Position numbers and translations under genes: made by a program. A stretch of DNA of 40,821 bases, taken from IMG/VR virus record IMGVR_UViG_3300007735_000725, positions 1 through 40,821 of that record, one strand, 5' to 3'. The DNA comes from a virus. Shown here one piece after another: positions 1 to 7,641 of this stretch (its first letter is position 1; every line of letters starts with the position of its first letter). Under the pieces are notes generated by a model that did no database searches, was not told the origin of the DNA, and was given only the letters and a program-made list of their open reading frames with translations.

Positions 1-623
1 ACTGCACCAGTATGTGCGTGTAGTGGAATACCTACTTGTTTGCATTTACGGAAAAAAGTAATATCTTCTCCTACAAACTTCTCATTTTTTTGGTCATTCT
101 CGGCAAAGAAAGAAACTTCATTGCCATACTTCTTACGTAGTTTAGTTACTACATCACGGTGCATAACTACAAATCCCATGCCTGCCATATCAATTTTAAG
201 TACTTGATTAGGTGGTAGTGGGTGATGATACTTAACTGTGTACTCATCTATGTCATCAAATATAACTGGCATAAATACTGGCAGACTGCCATCTCTATCT
301 TTGGCTATAAAGTAGATACCACTAACCATTGGATGGGTATCTTTATCTGCAGTATCGTGTAGTAGTTTCCAGATATTCATATCAACAACTACATCTGAAT
401 CAACCCATAGTAGCCAGTCAGTCTTAGTTTTATCATACCAATGGTCTAGTAAAGACTGTCTTTGTCTGGCTATCTGATTGCCTTGCACTCTAATAGAACT
501 AGCAATAGGCATACCATTGTTAGCACCAGCAAGGATTATAGATATTAACCCCTCGGTAAACTTGCCATCAGTAGTGCCGTTATCGCACCAGCCAATAGAT
601 ACGGTTTCATTCTCTTTAATCAT
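1..623 (-). CDS. GT-A-fold glycosyltransferase, copy 1 (C-terminus cut by window edge)
   Basis: The start codon is at 623, preceded on the minus strand by an AAGGGGA ribosome-binding site. The reading frame runs off the left edge, so roughly the last 35 residues are missing compared with the full copy at 39533-40264. The two copies align base for base with no gaps. A short acidic DSD motif follows a WLLWV strand, as in the nucleotide-sugar/metal-binding DxD motif of GT-A enzymes, and the conserved N-terminal IGWCDNG segment is present. It probably transfers a sugar to a virion protein or a cell-surface component; the acceptor cannot be told. It lies in the late operon after fibre-type genes. 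Family assignment is fairly sure, substrate unknown. Confidence 0.75.
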   Translation of the reverse strand, partial: MIKENETVSIGWCDNGTTDGKFTEGLISIILAGANNGMPIASSIRVQGNQIARQRQSLLDHWYDKTKTDWLLWVDSDVVVDMNIWKLLHDTADKDTHPMVSGIYFIAKDRDGSLPVFMPVIFDDIDEYTVKYHHPLPPNQVLKIDMAGMGFVVMHRDVVTKLRKKYGNEVSFFAENDQKNEKFVGEDITFFRKCKQVGIPLHAHTGA

Positions 624-635
624 TGTGTCCCCTTA
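621..635. repeat. 15-bp direct repeat at cassette junction, copy 1
   Basis: CATTGTGTCCCCTTA. On the minus strand this is ribosome-binding site plus start codon of the glycosyltransferase. The same 15 bases occur at 1392-1406 and 40262-40276. Copies 1 and 2 bracket the 252-residue gene that is absent from the right-hand version of the locus. Confidence 0.85.
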
Positions 636-1394
636 TTAATCTATTAAATTATTTTGTATTTCTTTTAATATAATCTCACGCATATTGCTTTGTTTAAACA
701 TATTATATTTATCAACCATTTTTATATTAGACCCAAATCTAGTCCAAAAATCTATACACTCTTTTGAAAGTTCATTTAAATAGTTGGTCATAGAATAACG
801 TTTAAATATAATTTTTTTATCTGTCATGAATTCAAAGAATAATAATGGGTCATCTTTTTTAAAGTTTAATTCTTTGGTTGTTACTGGTATGTGCATATCA
901 TAGTTAAATGGTCTATACCAAGTTCCTATATCAAACTCACCTGCAGCAACCAGTACTCCGTCACCAACCGTAACTGTTGGGAAGTATGGAGCACTAACCT
1001 TAACATTGACTGGTTCATCAGCAAACATAAGCCAAGTCATATTTAAAATAACATTTACATAATTATTTAATGATGATGCTCTTGGACAAATTAATGCAAC
1101 TTTTCCTGCATTAATACCAAAATTAACTTCACCATTATCTTGCCTTTGAATTATCTCAGACATAGGTAATGAAAAGTCTAAGTCAAGATTATTTTTAACT
1201 TGATATACATTGGATAAAGATTCTATAAATGTTGGACAAATCCAAAAATTACTAATACCTTTATTTGCTTTTTTCCTGTTAGATTTTAAACCAGATAAAA
1301 CAGGTTCTGGTTCTCGGTATAACATATTCCATTGAGAACCTTCCTTAGTAAAAGGAAATGGACTCCAGTATACGGTTATTGTATTTTTACTCAT
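636..1394 (-). CDS. Conserved phage protein of unknown function, cassette insertion
   Basis: A 252-residue protein with an aromatic-rich N-terminus (VYWSPFPF) and no membrane segment or signal peptide. I recall proteins of similar start and composition near structural genes of cyanophages, but I cannot name a function. The gene is noticeably more AT-rich than its neighbours, with long A/T stretches in its 3' part. It begins at an ATG in a copy of the 15-bp repeat and ends next to another. At the right-hand copy of this locus (40264-40281) the glycosyltransferase and the small Ala/Glu-rich gene are directly adjacent and this gene is missing. It therefore looks like a recently gained or lost cassette in the late operon. 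Confidence 0.7.
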   Translation of the reverse strand: MSKNTITVYWSPFPFTKEGSQWNMLYREPEPVLSGLKSNRKKANKGISNFWICPTFIESLSNVYQVKNNLDLDFSLPMSEIIQRQDNGEVNFGINAGKVALICPRASSLNNYVNVILNMTWLMFADEPVNVKVSAPYFPTVTVGDGVLVAAGEFDIGTWYRPFNYDMHIPVTTKELNFKKDDPLLFFEFMTDKKIIFKRYSMTNYLNELSKECIDFWTRFGSNIKMVDKYNMFKQSNMREIILKEIQNNLID

Positions 1395-1406
1395 TGTGTC
1401 CCCTTA
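1392..1406. repeat. 15-bp direct repeat at cassette junction, copy 2
   Basis: CATTGTGTCCCCTTA again, here carrying the ribosome-binding site and start of the 252-residue gene. It marks the upstream (minus-strand sense) border of the cassette. Similarity to the right-hand locus resumes just beyond it. Confidence 0.85.
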
Positions 1407-1412
1407 GTTTGT

Positions 1413-1667
1413 TTATTGTTTTGCTAGTGCTGCAGCAACTGCTGCTGCTACGGCATCATTAAATGCCTGTTGCTTGGCTGTTTCTTCTGCTGCTGTCTGT
1501 GCTGCTAGTTCTGCTTCATAAGCAATTTGCTCTAAGCGCATATCAGCCCAATTATTTGCTGCCTCAAGGCGTTCTTCTTCTGATAGTTCTCTTTCAACAT
1601 TATTAGTTGTTTGAATCATTACAGGATTATCTGCAAGACATTGCGCTACTAATTCTTCTTTAGTCAT
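1413..1667 (-). CDS. Small Ala/Glu-rich helical protein, copy 1
   Basis: This 84-residue protein is acidic and alanine-rich, with a long predicted helix over its second half (many Ala, Glu and Gln), which suggests a coiled-coil or oligomerisation segment. Its start codon overlaps the stop of the 148-residue fibre-type gene by one base (TAATG arrangement), so it is probably translationally coupled. A second copy at 40281-40571 shares the N-terminal MTKEELVAQCLADNP and the same core but has a 12-residue longer tail. Its position suggests an accessory or chaperone role in the fibre locus; there is no direct evidence for function. Confidence 0.7.
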   Translation of the reverse strand: MTKEELVAQCLADNPVMIQTTNNVERELSEEERLEAANNWADMRLEQIAYEAELAAQTAAEETAKQQAFNDAVAAAVAAALAKQ

Positions 1668-2113
1668 TATGCCACCTCGTATGAACCGTAAATATGAATA
1701 ATATCACCAGAACCCCAACTAAATGGAACAGTACTTGTAACCTGTGTAGCGTTTACATAAGTTAAGGAGGCGTTAAAAATTTGTAATCTGAAAGTTGTTT
1801 GACTATTTACTAAACCAGCACCTATTGCAAAATATTGTGCAACTCCAGTATCAAGAAAATTGTAATTTAATTGAGCACATTGTCCAGCAGCAGTTGACCT
1901 AGCCTGTATTGGGAAATTCATTCTAGGTTCTGTGCCTACTGAAGAAGTGCTACCCAGTTCAAGTTTAACCCAAAAAAATACGGTGCTTCCAATTTGAGTA
2001 TATCTAGCCTCTTGCCCAGCATTGCCAACAGTTAAGTTATTCCAAACTGGAGTAAATGCAGTCCAGTTTGGTGCAAGATATGCTAGTTGCCCTGGCACTC
2101 TAGTAATAGTCAT
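1667..2113 (-). CDS. Tail-fibre/receptor-binding type beta-domain protein, copy 1
   Basis: This 148-residue protein is rich in beta-strand-forming residues (Thr, Val, Ser, Tyr, Trp). Its layout is typical of small trimeric phage fibre tips: an N-terminal region with W-x-AFTPVW, a central Y-T-Q-I-G-S-T-V-F-FWVKLELG segment, and a C-terminal strand ending in IYGSYEVA. The motif 'YxxxGxxVxxxxxLxxG' recurs in such fibre end domains. It overlaps the upstream stop and downstream start by single bases. A nearly identical partial copy sits at 40571-40821. It likely contributes to host recognition; which surface ligand is unknown. Confidence 0.65.
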   Translation of the reverse strand: MTITRVPGQLAYLAPNWTAFTPVWNNLTVGNAGQEARYTQIGSTVFFWVKLELGSTSSVGTEPRMNFPIQARSTAAGQCAQLNYNFLDTGVAQYFAIGAGLVNSQTTFRLQIFNASLTYVNATQVTSTVPFSWGSGDIIHIYGSYEVA

Positions 2114-2415
2114 TAGTAGACCTCGTAACCTGCAATATGGAAGTCAACTGCAGTTGTAGATGCAGAACCAGTAATGGTTTCGCCATTGTAGATAATTTGC
2201 TCTAGGTCAATGAACTGAGTAGTATTACCAGCAATAGAAATACTTGATACCAATGGTATGGTAGCCAAGTTAATGGTTGCTGTAACAGCAGATGCTGTGT
2301 CATTGACAATAGCAATGTTAGTTACTGCTACTGCTACACCTGATGGAGATGTGTATAGCGTTGTATTAGAGGTTGCTGCTGCACCTCTGTACAGGGTAAT
2401 TGATGTGTCTGCCAC
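2113..2415 (-). CDS. Small beta-rich fibre-associated virion protein
   Basis: I chose the GTG at 2415, which overlaps the upstream TAG (TAGTG) and has GGAAGG about ten bases before it; this gives 100 residues. The sequence is Thr/Ala/Ile-rich with alternating hydrophobic residues and no charged helices, consistent with a compact beta-sandwich. It resembles the 109-residue protein at 3921-4250 in composition and layout (both have a TxxTLYTxPSG-like or TAYTVPSA-like start and a central IVND/VANFGPAPA turn). The two may therefore be paralogous fibre accessory or decoration proteins. Function is inferred from location only. Confidence 0.6.
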   Translation of the reverse strand: MADTSITLYRGAAATSNTTLYTSPSGVAVAVTNIAIVNDTASAVTATINLATIPLVSSISIAGNTTQFIDLEQIIYNGETITGSASTTAVDFHIAGYEVY

Positions 2416-2756
2416 TATTGTATTTCCTTCCAACTTAAGGTTTCTTCATCCCAAATACGGCTAGGTCCTTCGGGATGTTCTACTGGCGCTTTCCATTGGC
2501 AAGTAGTTTCATCTAACACCCAAGACAAATATGGCTTAGGTGGTATAAAAGCATCTTTTGCAGCATCATAAGTAAAACCTACACCTGCATAGTTTTTACG
2601 AATATTGCCATCATAAGATGTTCTTTTACAAGTCTGTCCTTTGAAATTACCATACCAAGTTTCTGGGTCTAGTCCTTCAATAAGTTCAGTTTCGTTAACA
2701 CCTTCAATTACTGAGGTAACGATATTGTTTTCATCTAAAAAAGCGTAGTATGCCAT
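2415..2756 (-). CDS. Conserved tail-fibre-adjacent protein, cyanophage-like
   Basis: A 113-residue protein opening MAYYAFLDENNIVTSVI. It carries TSYDGNIRKNYAGVGFTYD in the middle and a Trp-rich end (W-V-L-DETTCQW-K-AP, then IWDEETLSWKE). I recognise this pattern from small proteins adjacent to fibre genes in cyanophages and other aquatic phages; their exact job is not established. The three Trp-containing repeats at the C-terminus look like short beta-hairpins. It follows the glycine-rich adhesin gene by 16 bases and is probably co-translated with it. Confidence 0.7.
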   Translation of the reverse strand: MAYYAFLDENNIVTSVIEGVNETELIEGLDPETWYGNFKGQTCKRTSYDGNIRKNYAGVGFTYDAAKDAFIPPKPYLSWVLDETTCQWKAPVEHPEGPSRIWDEETLSWKEIQ

Positions 2757-2772
2757 TTAGTTATTTCCTTTC

Positions 2773-3921
2773 CTATGCCCAAGACACATTGCCTGTGCCA
2801 GCAGTTAATGTAGTTCTCTTATATCCACCGCTTGCAGAACTTGTAGTACCAGTTAAACCAGCACCAATGGTAATTGTTCTAGTGTCAGGGTATCTAAGAA
2901 TAACAACACCGTGTCCACCTCTACCACCAATGTTTGTTCCTCCGCCACGACCAGCACCACCGCCACCGCCAAGTCCATCAGTACCTTGTGAGCCAGTATT
3001 GCCAGCGTTACCGCCACCACCAGCACCACCATTGCCAAATGAGGAGGAGTTTGCTTGTGTTGCACCACCACCGCCAGCATAAGATACAGCAGAGCCAGTA
3101 ATGTTATTAGAAACTCCAGAGCCACCTTCTTTGTTGGTTTGTCCAGCCTGACCAGCACCACCACCGCCACCGCCTTGACCGCTATTACCAGCACCGCCAG
3201 CAAAACCTTGCCCAGCAGTTCCAGCACCACCAGCAGGGTTATTACCGTGAGTACCAGCGCCACCACCAGAACCGCCAGAGTTACCACTACTACCGTATCC
3301 ACCACCGCCACCGCCTCCAAGTGAGGTAATAGTGGCAAATGTAGAATCTGTACCATTGGTTGCGTTTTGATATGTGTTTACGGCTTGTGCACCACCAGTA
3401 CCTACAGTAACTGTGTAATTAGTTGATGTTGCAGCAAGAAATACACTTTCAGCAGTTCCGCCTCCACCAGTTGGGGAAATAGATGAACGCAAACCACCCG
3501 CTCCACCACCACCTGCTGAAGTATCGTTATTACTTCCTGCTCCACCACCACCACCAGCAACTACTAAATAGTCAATACTAATTAAATCAGCAGATGTTAT
3601 TGCAGCACTTGTATTTGCTGCACCTCCACCATTGTAGTTATTTGGTGTTACACTAAAAGTGTAACTTTTATTAGCAAGAACTCCATCTGTATTATCAAAA
3701 GATACAGTTGATGTAGATGATGTAGTTTTGCTAAATGTTCCACCGCCATTAGTGGATGCAGAAGTAATTGTATAAGTTGATGCTTGAGGTCCCCGAGTTG
3801 TATCTGGAGTATAGTTTACTGTTAATGTTAAAGTTGTTGTAGCAGCACTAGCAGTAACCGTGCTTGGAGCAGCAGGTTTTGAGTAGTTTCTTTTACCGCC
3901 TTTAATATTTCCTGTAGCCAT
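2773..3921 (-). CDS. Glycine-rich tail adhesin with N-terminal Fn3-like domain
   Basis: 382 residues. Residues about 15-115 form an Ig/fibronectin-III-like beta domain, with a PAAPSTVTAS entry and a YTFSVTPNNYNGGG end. From about 118 (YLVVAGGGGG) to about 345 the chain is a glycine-rich domain with many GGGG runs separated by short Ser/Asn/Thr turns, closing with GGHGVVILRYP. The last 35 residues are another beta segment. Glycine-rich domains of this kind are known from bacterial surface proteins and from phage adhesins such as S16 gp38, where they fold as polyglycine-II sandwiches whose loops bind the receptor. It probably sits at a fibre tip. The start overlaps the preceding stop by one base. 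Confidence 0.75.
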   Translation of the reverse strand: MATGNIKGGKRNYSKPAAPSTVTASAATTTLTLTVNYTPDTTRGPQASTYTITSASTNGGGTFSKTTSSTSTVSFDNTDGVLANKSYTFSVTPNNYNGGGAANTSAAITSADLISIDYLVVAGGGGGAGSNNDTSAGGGGAGGLRSSISPTGGGGTAESVFLAATSTNYTVTVGTGGAQAVNTYQNATNGTDSTFATITSLGGGGGGGYGSSGNSGGSGGGAGTHGNNPAGGAGTAGQGFAGGAGNSGQGGGGGGAGQAGQTNKEGGSGVSNNITGSAVSYAGGGGATQANSSSFGNGGAGGGGNAGNTGSQGTDGLGGGGGAGRGGGTNIGGRGGHGVVILRYPDTRTITIGAGLTGTTSSASGGYKRTTLTAGTGNVSWA

Positions 3922-4250
3922 TATGCAATCTCGCTTCCAAATAGATTAAATGCCATTGTTGCTGAACTGGCGTATACAGTTACAACATCACTAGCATCTA
4001 GGGTTATTCCTAAAGTTAAAGTGTCTGTGCTTTGTGGGGCCACACTTGAGTCATAAACTACATAGTGTTTATTCTCTAAAGTTGCTCCATTTGGCCTAAC
4101 CGCTAATCTATATGTAGCAGGTGCAGGACCAAAGTTTGCTACCGTAATAGTAGATATTACAGTCTCTGTAGCAGACGGCACAGTATATGCAGTCGTTGCT
4201 GTTGTTGCGCTGGGATTGACCTGACCCAGCACTTTATATGTTGCAGCCAA
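3921..4250 (-). CDS. Small beta-rich fibre/decoration protein
   Basis: A 109-residue, Thr/Ala/Val-rich protein with almost no helix-forming charged stretches. The motif VANFGPAPATYRLAVRPNG followed by LTLGITLDASDVVTVYAS is what I have seen in small phage virion proteins next to fibres, and it suggests a jelly-roll or beta-sandwich domain. It starts one base after the long fibre gene ends and stops within the start of the glycine-rich adhesin, so all three are probably made together. It could be a fibre collar, an adaptor between fibre and adhesin, or a decoration protein. Confidence 0.6.
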   Translation of the reverse strand: MAATYKVLGQVNPSATTATTAYTVPSATETVISTITVANFGPAPATYRLAVRPNGATLENKHYVVYDSSVAPQSTDTLTLGITLDASDVVTVYASSATMAFNLFGSEIA

Positions 4251-4251
4251 G

Positions 4252-6111
4252 TTAGGCTCCCATCAGTAGTAGTGGATTGAAAGTTTCACCTTGTGCTGTT
4301 CCTGTGGATGCAGAGGTGATTCTACCATAAGCGTCAACTGTTATGGTGGAAAGAGTATAAGTAGCAGCAGTTACCCCACTGGTACTTAAATCTATTGTCG
4401 GGGCTGAAGCCGTACCGCCAACAGAAATTCTTGTTGTATTGCCTGAAGTGACGGATGTCACAGGGGCTGTTCCATTAGATGCTGCAGTTAATCTACCTTG
4501 AGCATCTACGGTTAAATTTGTATAGGTGTACGAACCAGCAGTTACTGCTGTATTGGCTAGGTTTAGGGTTACAGAACCAGAGGTTCCACCACCTGATAAA
4601 CCAGTACCAGCAGTTACGCCAGTAATATCACCAGGGTTTGGTGCAGACCAAACAAGTCCTGAAGTTGTTGCTGAATCAACAGATAAAACATATCCAGCAG
4701 TTGAAGCCACTGGTAAAATTACATAAGTATCATTTGCACTACCTACGATTAAATCACCCTTTGCCTGAATATCAGTTTTATTGACCGCATTAGCAGCATT
4801 GGATTGTTGAGCATAATACTTAGCAGAGTACTCTGAACCATCTACTGTACCAGTAGTTTTAGTTGCCCACTCTTGAGCAGATGTAGCAGAGTTTGAAGCA
4901 CTAGTAGCACTAGTGGCTGCAGATGTAGCAGATGTGGCTGCACTTGATGCTGATGTGGCTGCTGCGCTAGCAGAAGTTGCAGAGGCAGTTGCACTTGTGG
5001 CAGATGCTGTAGCACTTGTAGCAGAAGCAGTCGCAGAGTTAGAAGCAGATGTCGCTGATGTAGCAGCACTTGTAGCACTGGTAGCAGCAGAAGTTGCAGA
5101 AGTAGCAATAGTAGCAACTGAGTTAGCAGCAGAAGTAGCACTTGCTGCAGCACTTGTAGCGCTAGTTGCAGCAGCGGTAGCAGAAGCAGCAGCAGATGTG
5201 GCTGAAGTTGCAGCAGCAGTTGCACTGGTTGCAGAACTAGTAGCACTTGTAGCAGCGGCAGATGCTGATGAAGCAGATGCTGTTGCTGAGGTTGCTGAAC
5301 TAGTTGCACTAGTTGCTGCACTTGATGCTGAGGTAGCAGCAGATGAAGCGCTAGTAGCAGCCGATGCTGCTGAGGTAGATGCTGCAGTTGCAGAACCTAG
5401 AATGCTATCTACATAATCTTTTGGAGTAGCAGATGATGTTGACATACCTGCACTAGACAGACCAGTAATAACTGGTGAGCCTGAGATTGTAGGGCTGGTT
5501 AAAGTCTTGTTAGTTAATGTCTGGGTAAGGGTATCTAAAACAACATTACCAGTAGCATTAGGTAAAGTAATTGTTCTATCTGCAGTTGGGTCTGTAACTG
5601 TAAGTGTAGTTTCAAAAGCATCTGCAGTAGCACCTTCAAATACAATAGAGGTAAACTCTGCACCAGCACCACCTGTAATTGTTGGGCTAGTAATTGTAGG
5701 GGCAGTTAAAGTTTTGTTTGTAAGTGTTTGGGTATCAGTAGTTCCAACTACGGATGAAGTAGAGGCAATTCCGTGTACTCCAGATGAGGCTTCAATATGT
5801 GTATTGGCTTCACGGTAATCTCTACCAATTGCCATATGTCGCACAACTGCACCAGCAGAGTGGGCTACACCAGATGAACCATCAATACCGCGAGTAATAG
5901 TAAGTGTATTAGTGGCAACCGCCGTTACATCTACAATTTCTTCAAGCGCCGTATCTGGGTCAATTACTACCGTAAAGGTTTGACCAGCGGAGATAGTTAC
6001 ACCGCCTAGTAGGGAAGTTCCTGATACTACAGTTGCAGAAGTAGCAGAAGATGTTAACGCTGAAGCAAGGGTAGTTTGCTGTGAGCGTGAGGAGTATTTA
6101 CGTGTTGTCAT
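4252..6111 (-). CDS. Long tail fibre with Ala/Ser/Thr repeat shaft
   Basis: 619 residues. The N-terminal ~95 residues form a beta domain (EEIVDV...TLTITRGIDGSSGVAHSAG) that would attach the fibre to the virion and resembles part of the neighbouring connector-like protein. Then come two TLTNKTLT-type repeats (about 130-205), a long low-complexity Ala-Ser-Ala-Thr shaft (about 237-410), the typical fibre segment SAQEWATKTTG...GSEYSAKYYA, and two C-terminal repeats of the GVTAGTGLSGGGT / VTSGNTTRISVGG type. It ends FNPLLLMGA. The organisation is that of a trimeric side or tail fibre. Absence of a large C-terminal tip fits with separate tip proteins encoded directly downstream. Confidence 0.85.
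   Translation of the reverse strand: MTTRKYSSRSQQTTLASALTSSATSATVVSGTSLLGGVTISAGQTFTVVIDPDTALEEIVDVTAVATNTLTITRGIDGSSGVAHSAGAVVRHMAIGRDYREANTHIEASSGVHGIASTSSVVGTTDTQTLTNKTLTAPTITSPTITGGAGAEFTSIVFEGATADAFETTLTVTDPTADRTITLPNATGNVVLDTLTQTLTNKTLTSPTISGSPVITGLSSAGMSTSSATPKDYVDSILGSATAASTSAASAATSASSAATSASSAATSATSSATSATASASSASAAATSATSSATSATAAATSATSAAASATAAATSATSAAASATSAANSVATIATSATSAATSATSAATSATSASNSATASATSATASATSATASATSASAAATSASSAATSATSAATSATSASNSATSAQEWATKTTGTVDGSEYSAKYYAQQSNAANAVNKTDIQAKGDLIVGSANDTYVILPVASTAGYVLSVDSATTSGLVWSAPNPGDITGVTAGTGLSGGGTSGSVTLNLANTAVTAGSYTYTNLTVDAQGRLTAASNGTAPVTSVTSGNTTRISVGGTASAPTIDLSTSGVTAATYTLSTITVDAYGRITSASTGTAQGETFNPLLLMGA
4870..5405 (-). repeat. Ala/Ser/Thr low-complexity repeat in fibre shaft
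   Basis: About 540 bases coding for near-periodic (S/T)-A-(S/A)-A-T units, visible on the plus strand as recurring AGCAGMWGTAGC-like triplets. The codons vary from unit to unit although the peptide is repetitive, so selection on the protein rather than recent slippage probably keeps it. Such repeats can still expand or contract by recombination. Confidence 0.8.
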
Positions 6112-6119
6112 TTATTTAC

Positions 6120-7052
6120 CTATCGGCTGTAGTGGATGCGGATTGGATATGATACTTGTTGACGCTGTATTTCTTCTTGTAAGCGTTGTGTATAAAGGGC
6201 TAGCAATTGACGTGATGAGTTCTGTGAAGAACCAAATGGTCTCTTGCTATCTGTTTCATCTGCTTGTGGGCTAACTTGAGACGCACGTGCTGGGTCAAGG
6301 TAGGTAAGCAAACGATATGAAGCGCCTAGTACTACCACATCTTTACAAGATTCTGGTAGTCCAGTTTGTGTTGCAAAGTCTTGAGCATTAGTTGTAAATG
6401 CTACAGGTTCAGTTGCATATACAACCTTTACAGTTCTACCTGGAGTAATATAATCTCCAATAGTTACTGTTTGTACCTCTGATGTAGAGGCAAAGCCAAA
6501 TGATGTAGGCTCAGCAAAAGAATCCCAAGACCAACGTCTTACTGGTATCCATTCTTTAGATGAACCAACCTCTTGCCACATAATTGTTAAAATATTATCT
6601 ATGTTTAAATTTTCAAATGCATATGTAGTAACTGCTGCATTATAGGTAAATGTAGTATCTCCTACTGCAAATATAGAAGCACCCATTGCTTTAATAGTGT
6701 CGTTAACTGCACGTTTAATTACATAACGTGGGAACGTAGGGGAAATAGTAACCTTTACTTCAGCAGAGTGTGTTGTTGCTGAAGTACCTAAATAACCACG
6801 ACCATACGGGGCTACAGTTGCTGTATTAGCCACACGGTCAAATGAATCTACCCACATTAATTCTTCATCAATCTCAATAATACCTTTACCTAGATTTTCA
6901 GTAGACCCCAAACTTAATACAGTTGGAGAGGTAATTGGAGATGTTGTAGTAGTAACTGCACCTGTTAAGTGAGTTGCTCTATCCTGTTGATATGTATATC
7001 CAGCAAGGTTAATCTGGATTTCATTCATTATGTCAGATAGGGTAGTTGTCAT
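6120..7052 (-). CDS. Head-tail connector / tail adaptor-like structural protein
   Basis: 310 residues. The N-terminal 120 residues contain a beta domain (IDEELMWVDSF...TVAPYGRGYLGTSATTHSAE) that resembles the fibre's N-terminal domain. The C-terminal third is helical (CKDVVVLGASYRLLTYLDPARASQVSP, then QNSSRQLLALYTQRLQEEIQRQQ), as in adaptor and gatekeeper proteins that ring the portal. Its location between the capsid block and the fibre fits a connector. I cannot assign a named family from memory, so the exact ring position is inferred. The gene begins after an AAAGGAAAAC ribosome-binding site. Confidence 0.6.
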   Translation of the reverse strand: MTTTLSDIMNEIQINLAGYTYQQDRATHLTGAVTTTTSPITSPTVLSLGSTENLGKGIIEIDEELMWVDSFDRVANTATVAPYGRGYLGTSATTHSAEVKVTISPTFPRYVIKRAVNDTIKAMGASIFAVGDTTFTYNAAVTTYAFENLNIDNILTIMWQEVGSSKEWIPVRRWSWDSFAEPTSFGFASTSEVQTVTIGDYITPGRTVKVVYATEPVAFTTNAQDFATQTGLPESCKDVVVLGASYRLLTYLDPARASQVSPQADETDSKRPFGSSQNSSRQLLALYTQRLQEEIQRQQVSYPIRIHYSR

Positions 7053-7073
7053 GTTTTCCTTTAGTTAGTAATG

Positions 7074-7310
7074 TTATCTGTACTTGGCTGCTTTTTTGGC
7101 TATTGATTTAGGTTGCTTTACAAACTGTTTACCCTTAGCATTACCTGCAGCCTTGGCTTTATTAGTTGCAGCCTTTTCAGCAGGGCTTAATGCTGCCCAT
7201 GCTTTTTCAGGTAAATATCTTTTCTTGCCCTTTGATGGTTTACCATCAGATGTTTTCCACTTTTGTGCAGTCCAGTCTTTTAAAGACTTTTGAGATTTGG
7301 CTAATGCCAT
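7074..7310 (-). CDS. Small basic conserved phage protein (DUF5872-like)
   Basis: 78 residues, very rich in Lys and Ala. The segment KWKTSDGKPSKGKKRYLPEK, followed by AWAALSPAEKAATNKAK and KGKQFVKQPK, resembles a small conserved module (possibly DUF5872) that I associate with proteins of aquatic phages and large viruses; this link is from memory and tentative. It could bind DNA or be packaged in the head. It is the last of nine tiny basic genes and starts exactly where the preceding gene stops, indicating translational coupling. Confidence 0.6.
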   Translation of the reverse strand: MALAKSQKSLKDWTAQKWKTSDGKPSKGKKRYLPEKAWAALSPAEKAATNKAKAAGNAKGKQFVKQPKSIAKKAAKYR

Positions 7311-7495
7311 TACTTATAACCTCCGCCAGCCTTCTTATATTGAACAGCAAGTAATTGTGCTTTACGGGCTGACCATTCACCTGGGTCTCCACCCTTAGAA
7401 CCAGCCTTAATCTTCTTAAACAATGCAGCCCTCATACCAGGTTTGGTGTAATTACCAGCAGCATTTACTTTAGACTTAGTCTTTTTGGCTGGCAT
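7310..7495 (-). CDS. Small basic conserved phage protein
   Basis: 61 residues with MPAKKTKSKVNAAGNYTKPG at the N-terminus and GEWSARKAQLLAVQYKKAGGGYK at the C-terminus. I recognise nearly this layout in small proteins of marine and freshwater phages. The positive charge and lack of membrane segment are compatible with nucleic-acid binding. Its function has not been established as far as I know. Confidence 0.65.
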   Translation of the reverse strand: MPAKKTKSKVNAAGNYTKPGMRAALFKKIKAGSKGGDPGEWSARKAQLLAVQYKKAGGGYK

Positions 7496-7497
7496 TA

Positions 7498-7641
7498 TTA
7501 TACCTTCTTAGGCTTTCTGTGAGTTAAAACTTTACTAGCCGCTGTATGCTTTGCTCCAGTATGAATTTGACCATTCATCTTATGAATAGGCCCTTTGTAC
7601 TCTTTACCATTTTTTAAATAGTGTTTTGCAGTTTTACTCAC
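7498..7641 (-). CDS. Tiny basic His/Lys-rich phage protein
   Basis: 47 residues from a GTG start (MSKTAKHYLKNGKEYKGPIH...). The GTG overlaps the TGA of the preceding gene (GTGA), so re-initiation is likely. The repeated K-x-Y-K-G-x-x-H-K-M-N-G and H-T-G-A-K-H-T-A-A-S-K pattern matches tiny proteins I have seen in cyanophages and pelagiphages. Several histidines could bind metal. Function unknown. Confidence 0.6.
   Translation of the reverse strand: MSKTAKHYLKNGKEYKGPIHKMNGQIHTGAKHTAASKVLTHRKPKKV

Noticed and set aside
2750-3356. Overlapping open frames in other frames of the glycine-rich adhesin gene (plus-strand Pro-rich, minus-strand Val/Leu-rich).
   Set aside because: They arise from the repetitive GGN codons of the adhesin and have no plausible starts or domain content.
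4870-5405. Tandem DNA repeat or phase-variable microsatellite.
   Set aside because: Units vary in codon use and length, so the periodicity is in the peptide rather than in a clean DNA unit.
4913-5416. Long open frame on the plus strand across the fibre repeat region.
   Set aside because: It is a mirror of the Ala/Ser/Thr repeat codons, gives a monotonous Ala/Val/Glu peptide with no ribosome-binding site, and lies opposite a convincing fibre gene.
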